Shown here in pieces: positions 57,527 through 64,000 of a stretch of 64,000 bases of DNA; position 1 is the first letter of the stretch, and each line of letters begins with the position of its first letter. The notes under the pieces were generated by a model that was not told where the DNA came from, did not search any database, and saw nothing but the letters and a program-made list of their open reading frames with translations. The translations under genes were made by a program, and so were the position numbers. The DNA lies in assembly GCF_934754625.1 (NCBI RefSeq), contig NZ_CAKVIU010000001.1; one strand, written 5' to 3'. This DNA is from Catenibacterium sp900764725. Its GTDB lineage: Bacteria > Bacillota_I > Bacilli_A > Erysipelotrichales > Coprobacillaceae.

Positions 57527-59326
57527 TTAAACCACCTCATTTCTTAGTTCTGTAACAATATCAATCTTTTTGATAAATCTTGATTGAGTCATCACTCTTT
57601 CTAAAAGAAGAATGATTATAAAGACAAAAGTAGATATAAGAGGTGCTACAAGTGAGAATATACCTGTAAAAACCAACATGATAATTGATATGATTGTACT
57701 GATAACTAAAACAGCACAAAGCCCAATAATGCTTTCAGTCAGAGATATATGAATCAAATCTTTTTCTCTTAAGCCAGAAATTCTTAATAAAACAAGTTCG
57801 CTCTTTCTTTGCATTAATAAATGTGATTCAAGAACAATATCAATAATCATAGCTACAAGAATAATAATACCTGCAAATGTAAACATCAGCATTTGATAAT
57901 AGTTGTTTAAGCTATTCATCGATTCTCTATCTGTAAATGAATCATTGATTGTATAACCACTCTTTTCATAGCCTTTTAGAGCTGTTTCTAATTTATCGTA
58001 TGTATCATAGCATACTACGTATCCTATATATTGTTTATCTTTACTGTTCTTTTCATAAATGGATTTCATTAATGAATAAGGCATGTAGATATATCTTTGA
58101 CTTTTTACTACATAATGGACTTTTTTAGAATTTTTAAATACACCATTCATATCAAAACTGTGTTCAGTTTGATGCATTCCTTCTCTATCTTTAATGGTTA
58201 TATCTAGATTTATTTTGTTGTTCTTGGATTTCTGATTGAGAATATAGAAGGTAGATTCATCCATGTATATACCATTTTGTTTATCCTGTATAGGTCTATC
58301 TATATACTTGGATAAATCATCTTCTTTGAAATAAGGAACAATATAAACTTCTTCACCATTCACATCAGTAGACATCTTATATAAGGGATATGCATTCTTA
58401 TCATTTAATGTAATCAGTTTACTATAATCCTGATCTACATAAGAATGTTCATCTTTCGTGATAATAGCTTTGTTTTCTAATTGTCCTACTAGCATCTGCA
58501 TTGCTTGCTTTTTAGAATTATGAATAATTCCAGTCATAACCTGACATGAAACAAGACTTAAAACAAAAACCATCAATAAAAGAACATACATAAAGCTATA
58601 ATGCTTCATATACGTTTTAACATATTCAATGCAGAAATTATGATTGATAGAAGGGGCTATGCCTTCACCGCTTTGATCTTCTGAAAGCAAAAAATCAGAA
58701 GATGAAAGCATACCATCTTCAATCATATAAGTAACATCAGCATATCCTATTGCACAATCAGAGTGTGATGCCATAACAATAGTCATATCATGACTCAGTT
58801 CTTTTAGTATTTCATATATTTGTATTTCATTGTCATGATCTAGAGAAGCAGTCGGTTCATCAAGGATAAGAACCTGTGGATGACTAACAAGAGCACACGC
58901 AATAGAAAGTCTTTGTCTTTCACCAAGAGAAAGTGTCATAACATTTTGTGAAGGAGAAACATCTAAATGCATTCTATCAAGGCATTCATCTATATCATTA
59001 TCCGTTAATACTTTATTATGAATACGTGCAAAATATTGAAGTGTACCTGTCACATCAAGATGAGGAAGAAGACTGCTTTCTTGTAAAACATAACCAATAC
59101 GGCTTCTTCTATATTCATCTCTTTCCTCTTCTTCTATGAGTTTTCCATCATAATAATATTTATAATTGCTTTTATTATCCATGAGGGCAATACAATAAAG
59201 AAGTGCAGTTTTTCCTGAACCACTTTTACCTCTTAGAAGAGTGATAGAATGAGCAGGAATACTGATCGATGCATGATCTAGAATAACTCTATCATAGGCG
59301 ATGGTTACATCTTTGAGTTCAATCAT
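57527..59326 (-). CDS. MacB-architecture ABC transporter half with variant signature motif
   Basis: The 599-residue protein has the same layout: ATPase (about 1-215; Walker A G-K-S-G-S-G-K-T near 33-40, Walker B V-L-I-L-D-E), one helix (about 240-262), an extracellular domain (about 265-470) and three helices (about 475-590). Its signature reads L-S-L-G-E rather than L-S-G-G-Q/E, so the composite ATP sites of a heterodimer would be unequal. It follows the secreted protein gene with a hairpin between. Role: probable export, immunity or sensing partner for that protein. Confidence 0.83.
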   Translation of the reverse strand: MIELKDVTIAYDRVILDHASISIPAHSITLLRGKSGSGKTALLYCIALMDNKSNYKYYYDGKLIEEEERDEYRRSRIGYVLQESSLLPHLDVTGTLQYFARIHNKVLTDNDIDECLDRMHLDVSPSQNVMTLSLGERQRLSIACALVSHPQVLILDEPTASLDHDNEIQIYEILKELSHDMTIVMASHSDCAIGYADVTYMIEDGMLSSSDFLLSEDQSGEGIAPSINHNFCIEYVKTYMKHYSFMYVLLLMVFVLSLVSCQVMTGIIHNSKKQAMQMLVGQLENKAIITKDEHSYVDQDYSKLITLNDKNAYPLYKMSTDVNGEEVYIVPYFKEDDLSKYIDRPIQDKQNGIYMDESTFYILNQKSKNNKINLDITIKDREGMHQTEHSFDMNGVFKNSKKVHYVVKSQRYIYMPYSLMKSIYEKNSKDKQYIGYVVCYDTYDKLETALKGYEKSGYTINDSFTDRESMNSLNNYYQMLMFTFAGIIILVAMIIDIVLESHLLMQRKSELVLLRISGLREKDLIHISLTESIIGLCAVLVISTIISIIMLVFTGIFSLVAPLISTFVFIIILLLERVMTQSRFIKKIDIVTELRNEVV

Positions 59327-59349
59327 ATTATTATTCCTTTCTAAATATA

Positions 59350-59370
59350 ACTCCCAGTAGAACTGGGAGT
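59350..59370 (-). terminator. Hairpin between secreted-protein gene and ABC genes
   Basis: A perfect 9-bp stem with 3-nt loop lies between the stop of the secreted protein gene and the ABC start and is followed by only a weak T-run. It probably lowers ABC expression relative to the peptide or protects the 3' end of the first message. Confidence 0.65.
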
Positions 59371-59378
59371 CGTTAAAA

Positions 59379-59762
59379 TTATTTTATATTACGTGTAGAC
59401 CATTTGTCAGTTGCACCATTTACAGACCAATGATAAATCATGCTGCCGGAATGGGAAACGTAATTATAATCAGTGCTCGAGAAATTTACTTTTTGTTCAC
59501 AATGGTAAAAACTAGGATTTCTTTTATAAGTTTTTGGAATTCCTGATTTAGTAGCGTATCCACCTTTTCCAGAATAGCCGATACTGGTTGGTGATCCTAC
59601 TTTCCATCGTGTTGTTTCGTGAGTATAGTAAGTCGCTGTTACACTAGCAGAGGTTCCTGCACATGTTCCACGTAATGTCTTAGACATTGATGCAGCATAA
59701 ACGGATTGGATGCTAATAAAACATGCAATACCACTTGCTAATATTATAAATTTCTTTTTCAT
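59379..59762 (-). CDS. Putative secreted bacteriocin-like protein, module 1
   Basis: The 127-residue protein has a Sec signal peptide (1-23, cleavage near V-Y-A-A-S) and a mature part of about 104 residues rich in Gly, Ser, Thr, Tyr and Trp with two Cys (C34, C88) that could form one disulfide. I do not recognise the fold. The layout, secreted peptide followed by ABC ATPase-permease genes, recalls lactococcin 972-type loci, but no close sequence match is evident to me. AAGGTGATCAC precedes the start. Confidence 0.65.
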   Translation of the reverse strand: MKKKFIILASGIACFISIQSVYAASMSKTLRGTCAGTSASVTATYYTHETTRWKVGSPTSIGYSGKGGYATKSGIPKTYKRNPSFYHCEQKVNFSSTDYNYVSHSGSMIYHWSVNGATDKWSTRNIK

Positions 59763-60224
59763 AAGTGATCACCTTAAATGTTGTTACATTTATCATAATA
59801 ATATGCTGCACAGAACGTGTAAAGCCTTACATATAAAAAGCTGTATTAAATTAAAACTAGTATAAATTTCTGTAACTCTTGTATTGCTTGTTAAGGTTAG
59901 CTAAAAGGCCTGGTTTCTTATGCCACATAATCTAAAGAACTTTTTTTACATTACTTATGATAGTTTATAATCATCACTTATGTTATTTGAATTAAATATA
60001 ATAAAATTTGAATACCTACAAACCCCAGGTATGCCATAAATACATTTTTTTAATGGCATCCTTTTAAACAGACAATAGAAAGAACAAACAAAGATCAAAA
60101 AATACTATTTCTTGCAGATTATGAGTATTCAAATAATATATATGAAAACATTACGTAATATTAACGAATGCTTAACATAGAAATTATATCTATATGATAT
60201 TATTCTTATAGGAGGATATATTAT
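59763..60224. other. Divergent intergenic region between the two secreted-protein modules
   Basis: 462 very AT-rich bases contain promoters in both directions but no convincing ORF. For the plus strand TTAACA (60172-60177), 17 nt, TGATAT (60195-60200) is a possible promoter. ATGCCAT (60031-60037) and ATGGCAT (60053-60059) form a hairpin of unknown role. Confidence 0.4.
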
Positions 60225-60980
60225 ATGAAAAAAATAATTATAGCATTATTTTCATGTCTGTTAATTTTCCCGATGTATTCAAATGTTAATGCTTTTGAAT
60301 ATAACGAAAACTTAAATACACTTTGGGAAAATAGACAAAACTTTAAATTGGCATATTCAGATATTTCTAAAACTGTGTCATTTTTTACTACGAATGGAGT
60401 AAGGTATGAATTAGATGAGGTGATTGCCTATAGTGGAAAATGCGTAAAAAGTAAATATTATAGATTGGATAATGGAAAAACTTTTTTAGGAGAGCAGTCA
60501 ACAATATTCAATGAAAATAATGAAGGAATAGAAGCAACAATGATTGAAAAAAATAAGGTGATATATAAAAGTATAATTAGATCACCTGATAATATGTTGA
60601 GAAACAACAATACTAATAATTGTAATTCGCAAATAGTGCCATACTCTGCAAAGGTATCATCAAGATGGTTTTCTCAGGGGGTCTATAAAGGTTCGAATAA
60701 TATTGCAAGATATACTGTTTCAGCGTTGATTGCACTTATTGGATATATTAGTGGGACAGCTACTGGAGTTGTTATATCGGCGCTAGCAGAAAAAGCAGTT
60801 AGCGAACATTGGCCGGCGGTATACTATTCAAAAGAAACTTTTGTTTATATGAAAAGATGTCCTAGCTGGCCGTCTTATCCTGATTGGGTTGTAGCTGGAA
60901 AATACAAATATATTACTAAATTTTATGCCAACAGTTCTAGAAAAAAATGTAAAGGGACAGTTACTCATATAGATGGTTAA
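60225..60980 (+). CDS. Putative secreted toxin-like protein, module 2
   Basis: The 251-residue protein has a signal peptide (1-23, cleavage near V-N-A-F), a polar N-terminal part (about 24-140), then a C-terminal part starting S-S-R-W-F-S-Q-G with a small-residue hydrophobic helix (about 163-188: S-A-L-I-A-L-I-G-Y-I-S-G-T-A-T-G-V-V) and an aromatic-rich, basic tail. Four Cys (73, 133, 212, 242) lie outside the signal. A propeptide followed by a membrane-active C-terminal domain is one reading. It is directly followed by a small membrane protein gene. AGGAGGATATATT precedes the start. Family unknown to me. Confidence 0.65.
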   Translation: MKKIIIALFSCLLIFPMYSNVNAFEYNENLNTLWENRQNFKLAYSDISKTVSFFTTNGVRYELDEVIAYSGKCVKSKYYRLDNGKTFLGEQSTIFNENNEGIEATMIEKNKVIYKSIIRSPDNMLRNNNTNNCNSQIVPYSAKVSSRWFSQGVYKGSNNIARYTVSALIALIGYISGTATGVVISALAEKAVSEHWPAVYYSKETFVYMKRCPSWPSYPDWVVAGKYKYITKFYANSSRKKCKGTVTHIDG

Positions 60981-60983
60981 AAA

Positions 60984-61151
60984 ATGAAAAATTATAATTT
61001 CTTTCTTTTAAGTGTACTTATCTTTATATTATTCTTGATATTTGACTGGCTTAATTTTAAAAGAATCGATATTGATTATATTAAAATAACTTTGTTTTCT
61101 CTTGTAGTTGTTCTGGCATTCATTTTGTTAAAGGAAAAATTTACAAAATAA
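60984..61151 (+). CDS. 55-residue two-helix membrane protein, candidate immunity protein
   Basis: The ATG lies 3 nt after the stop of the secreted protein. The product M-K-N-Y-N-F-F-L-L-S has two hydrophobic helices (about 6-22 and 35-50) joined by a charged loop and ends in K-E-K-F-T-K. Small two-helix membrane proteins directly after a secreted toxin are typical immunity proteins. There is no separate strong ribosome-binding site, so it should be coupled to the toxin-like gene. Function is inferred from position only. Confidence 0.6.
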   Translation: MKNYNFFLLSVLIFILFLIFDWLNFKRIDIDYIKITLFSLVVVLAFILLKEKFTK

Positions 61152-61226
61152 ATGTTGGATTTGGATAGAATGATATTGGAATATATTTAGAGTAACTAAA
61201 CATGCGTGGGGGTTACTCGAGCTATA

Positions 61227-61260
61227 AAAACGCCAGTTATGTGAACTCCTGGCGTTTTTT
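61227..61260. terminator. Terminator of the module 2 plus-strand operon
   Basis: AAAACGCCAG (61227-61236) pairs with CTGGCGTTTT (61249-61258), followed by Ts; it can also act on the opposite strand. Confidence 0.9.
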
Positions 61261-61344
61261 GAACTATTAACTTTTGGAACAACTCTTTATATATTTTGCT
61301 TGTCTCTTAAAAGAAGAGATGGCTGATTATTCCAATTTAGTTGA

Positions 61345-63006
61345 TCACTTATTATAATTGGGTTGATCAAGTCTTCCAACCTTATGAATGCATAGTGTAG
61401 TAATGAATTCTTCTAGTAAAATACTGAAGAACCATAATAAGCATGCATAGAGAATAATAGGTATATGCATCATGAAAGTCATAAAGATACTTATGATCAA
61501 GAGTATGATTAAATAGAATACGTAGTAGTAAACATAATCATATCGTGCAAGAGATTTTAACTCTTTAATACTTAGTCCATTCTCATACAAGAAGAAATAT
61601 TCATCTTTATTGGAATCAATCGTCTTTTGACGATGATAGATAAGAATAATTAACATGATAATAAATATTGCACATATTAACATCATTAAACTATTCATCA
61701 TTCTAGAATTAATCTGAGTGAGGTGATCAAGATTCACATTAGAATATATTGTTAAGTGAGGATCTATATCATTGATTTGAGAAAGAATACTAGATATATA
61801 TTGTGCATCATCTACTCTCACAAGTAACATCCTTGTATCATCAATCTCAAAGTATTTCCTATATATAGTTTCAGGAAGATAGAGTACATCATCTCCTTGA
61901 GAAGTAATAGTATTCTTCTTGTTTATATAGGAAGAAATATGAAAAGTATGATTGTTGATGGTGATGTCTTTACCTAGATTCTTGATTGTACGAGATGCTT
62001 TGATTGTATCACCAGTATAGGATTGTACAATTAAAGTATCAGTCACTGTTTCATAGAACGGAGTAATATGAATATGTTCTATTTCATTGAGATCTCTTCT
62101 TATATCCATTCTAATAGATTGAGTAATAGAATCATAAGCATACTTGCTGTTATTTCCATAATAGAGGCGTATATCTAGTAGTTTCTCTTGTATGGCATTA
62201 ATCTCATGTGAATAGTATGTACGATATCCTAATATACCTATAGTCATAGAAATAATCAAACCAAAGAGTATATAAAGAATCTTAGAAGAACGTATAAGAT
62301 GTTTCTTGTAATAAGATAAATAGTTTTGTGGCTTTCTAGTAATAGAAGTTGTTTCTAGTTCTTCTATCATACTCTTTTTGATAGGTACTATTTTATGATT
62401 CTGAATCTCATAGAGATCATCTGCATAATCAATAATACGTTTATCATGAGTCGCAATAAGAACGCATACAGGATGAGTATGAATATAATCACTGAGTAGT
62501 TCTATTAATAACTTGCAGTTAATAGAATCTAGAGAAGCTGTTGGTTCATCTAAAAGAAGGAGAGAAGGATCTTTCATCAACGCAAAGGCGATAGCTGCAC
62601 GTTGTCTTTCTCCTCCTGATACATGATCAGGTGTCTGATTGAGTAGATGTTCTATCTTCATAGAACATAGAATATCATGCATTCTAGTTTCGTTATATTC
62701 CTGACCAGAGAGTAGGAATGCGAATTCCATATTCTCTTTAATGGTCATGTTATTGAATAATGTACTTTCTTGATGTACATGACCAATCTTTTCTTTCCTT
62801 GTAGTAAGAGGGTCATCAATAGAATGACCCTCGATTAAATAATCACAGGCTAAAGGGGCTACAAGTCCTAATTGATTCAATAAGGTTGTTTTACCTGTAC
62901 CACTTTTTCCTTTGATTGTAGTAATGCTGTTGTTAGATAAGGTGATGCTGGCATCATCAAAAATCACTCTATCAAATGTGATAGAAAGATGTTTAATATC
63001 AATCAT
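61345..63006 (-). CDS. MacB-architecture ABC transporter half, module 2
   Basis: The 553-residue protein has an ATPase (about 1-215; Walker A G-K-S-G-T-G-K-T near 33-40, signature V-S-G-G-E near 127-131, Walker B L-L-L-L-D-E), one helix (about 240-258), a shorter extracellular domain (about 260-430) and three helices (about 432-545). It overlaps the upstream permease gene by 8 bases, so the two are made together. It resembles the module 1 halves in layout but is diverged. It faces the toxin-like operon tail to tail. Confidence 0.85.
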   Translation of the reverse strand: MIDIKHLSITFDRVIFDDASITLSNNSITTIKGKSGTGKTTLLNQLGLVAPLACDYLIEGHSIDDPLTTRKEKIGHVHQESTLFNNMTIKENMEFAFLLSGQEYNETRMHDILCSMKIEHLLNQTPDHVSGGERQRAAIAFALMKDPSLLLLDEPTASLDSINCKLLIELLSDYIHTHPVCVLIATHDKRIIDYADDLYEIQNHKIVPIKKSMIEELETTSITRKPQNYLSYYKKHLIRSSKILYILFGLIISMTIGILGYRTYYSHEINAIQEKLLDIRLYYGNNSKYAYDSITQSIRMDIRRDLNEIEHIHITPFYETVTDTLIVQSYTGDTIKASRTIKNLGKDITINNHTFHISSYINKKNTITSQGDDVLYLPETIYRKYFEIDDTRMLLVRVDDAQYISSILSQINDIDPHLTIYSNVNLDHLTQINSRMMNSLMMLICAIFIIMLIILIYHRQKTIDSNKDEYFFLYENGLSIKELKSLARYDYVYYYVFYLIILLIISIFMTFMMHIPIILYACLLWFFSILLEEFITTLCIHKVGRLDQPNYNK

Positions 63007-64000
63007 GATCCGTACTCGTTACCATTATTTTATTTGTAATATAGAAGACTAATGTAGTCACAACAGCACTTATTAAACCTATGATTATCTTGATTGAATT
63101 GTTTACTAACGCAAACTCACTTGATGAGAATAGTCTTAAACAGAAGGAAAGAAGAACAGCTATAAACAGGAATGACGACATAAACTGTATATCAACCATA
63201 TGGATGGATTGAATCTGTTTCTCATTTAAATCAAGTTCTCGATATCTTATATATTCTCTTGATTTATTATAGAGGATTAAGAAAACAACATAAGCAATAA
63301 GACCCACAATAGTATAGATGAGAATCATAGTCTTAGTATTCTTAGAATCCTTTTGACGCATCTTTGTGGTTTGTTTGTAATCATCGCTCTCTATATAAGT
63401 AACGATGTTTGGAGATATCTTATTGAGCCCATTTCTTACCTGATCTACATAACTTGCATTTTCACACTCAACTGCATAAGTTGCAGGAACATAATCAACA
63501 ATATGTTCGTTTAGATCTTCATATAAACTAATTGAAACATTAGTTGTACGATATTTATTTATAATAGAGTTCGCAAAGTCATTGTTTAAGTAGACTTTAA
63601 ATTCGTTGTTACCTGTGAAGTCATCCTGATCTTCATTTGATTTGATGACACCATAGATTTTAATAGATACTCTTTTTTTCTGATAAACAGGATGTCGTGT
63701 AATTACATCATAAGATTTTTTCTGTAATCCATTTTGATCACCATATCGTATAGTGTCATTATATTCTGTAGAACATACAGGTACACCTATATCCATTTTC
63801 ATGGTTACAGGAAAATCTGAATCAGTCAATTCTAACGTTTTCATAAGACCTTCGCTTATGTAATTTTTGTTTTTATTACCAAACTGACCCTTTATATAAC
63901 TTGATACAAAAACGTTGTCATCCGTTGAATATTCTCTTCCCTTGACTGACATATATGCAATTAAATTATCATCCTCATCATTTCTTGTATCATAATTACG
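62999..64000 (-). CDS. ABC transporter permease half, module 2 (cut by the window edge)
   Basis: The frame stays open from the stop at 62999 to the right edge, adding 16 residues before the first Met at 63952, so the gene is partial at its 5' end. What is visible is the end of an extracellular domain and three C-terminal helices (about 215-235, 260-280 and 287-310 from that Met). By comparison with the module 1 proteins an ATPase and a first helix probably lie beyond the window; it could instead be a permease-only DUF1430-like protein. Confidence 0.75.
   Translation of the reverse strand, partial: RNYDTRNDEDDNLIAYMSVKGREYSTDDNVFVSSYIKGQFGNKNKNYISEGLMKTLELTDSDFPVTMKMDIGVPVCSTEYNDTIRYGDQNGLQKKSYDVITRHPVYQKKRVSIKIYGVIKSNEDQDDFTGNNEFKVYLNNDFANSIINKYRTTNVSISLYEDLNEHIVDYVPATYAVECENASYVDQVRNGLNKISPNIVTYIESDDYKQTTKMRQKDSKNTKTMILIYTIVGLIAYVVFLILYNKSREYIRYRELDLNEKQIQSIHMVDIQFMSSFLFIAVLLSFCLRLFSSSEFALVNNSIKIIIGLISAVVTTLVFYITNKIMVTSTDHD

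Noticed and set aside
59891..59904. TTAAGGTTAGCTAA as a further DtxR-type box
   Set aside because: Only weakly like the TTAG-N6-CTAA boxes and not placed on a recognisable promoter.

Overview
The window looks like a chromosomal segment of a low-GC, AT-rich Firmicute. Gene content, strong AGGAGG ribosome-binding sites, T-box leaders and a tmRNA tag frame ending N-Y-A-F-A (an ending otherwise familiar from Mollicutes) suggest an anaerobic gut Erysipelotrichia-like bacterium. This placement is inference; no 16S gene is present.

Layout. 1-6 kb (minus strand): a fragment of a HipA-like kinase, then secG-rnr-smpB-ssrA, in which RNase R, SmpB and tmRNA lie head to tail, and a TagO/WecA-like sugar-phosphate transferase with an extra extracellular domain. 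6-15.4 kb: carbohydrate genes, namely an orphan mupG-like gene, an alpha-glucoside PTS operon (EIICB, membrane protein, GH4 6-phospho-alpha-glucosidase, EIIA), two tandem RpiR regulators, a GH1 6-phospho-beta-glucosidase and a third RpiR gene. 15.4-18.9 kb: a peptide-use cluster (M29-like peptidase, DUF969/DUF979 permease pair, pyroglutamyl peptidase). 18.9-22 kb: a scarred region with 43-bp direct repeats around an XRE gene and an ABC-transporter remnant, a ferredoxin-type aldo/keto reductase, a HAD phosphatase and a decayed RelBE pair. 22-28.4 kb: iron alcohol dehydrogenase, Nudix hydrolase, T-box-controlled metNIQ, nitroreductase, free-Met sulfoxide reductase and KptA.

28.4-43.1 kb is a metal-homeostasis region: FeoA-FeoB fusion, ZIP transporter, a Mn2+ (yybP-ykoY) riboswitch ahead of a P-type ATPase, a DtxR/MntR regulator, a FeoA-FeoA-FeoB operon with two small Cys-rich membrane proteins, and a mini-rubredoxin behind a 27-bp palindrome. 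Several DtxR-type boxes share one 14-bp pattern. One sits at the start of an apparently unannotated ~105-nt transcription unit (about 39086-39192) that looks like a metal-repressed small RNA. A second C-rich hairpin RNA candidate lies before the ZIP gene.

43-54 kb: a DUF2089 regulator, lipoproteins, argGHCJB behind a T-box and a seven-residue leader peptide with tandem Arg codons, a lipoprotein amidase, TtcA, TcdA, DJ-1 and tRNA-Glu. 54.5-64 kb: a second aldo/keto reductase, then two putative secreted-peptide/ABC modules. Each combines a secreted Cys-containing protein with MacB-architecture ABC half-transporters (ATPase fused to permease). The second also has a 55-residue membrane protein directly after the secreted protein, laid out like a toxin-immunity pair. 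The last gene runs off the right edge.

All functional calls rest on reading motifs and context; no database search was run.
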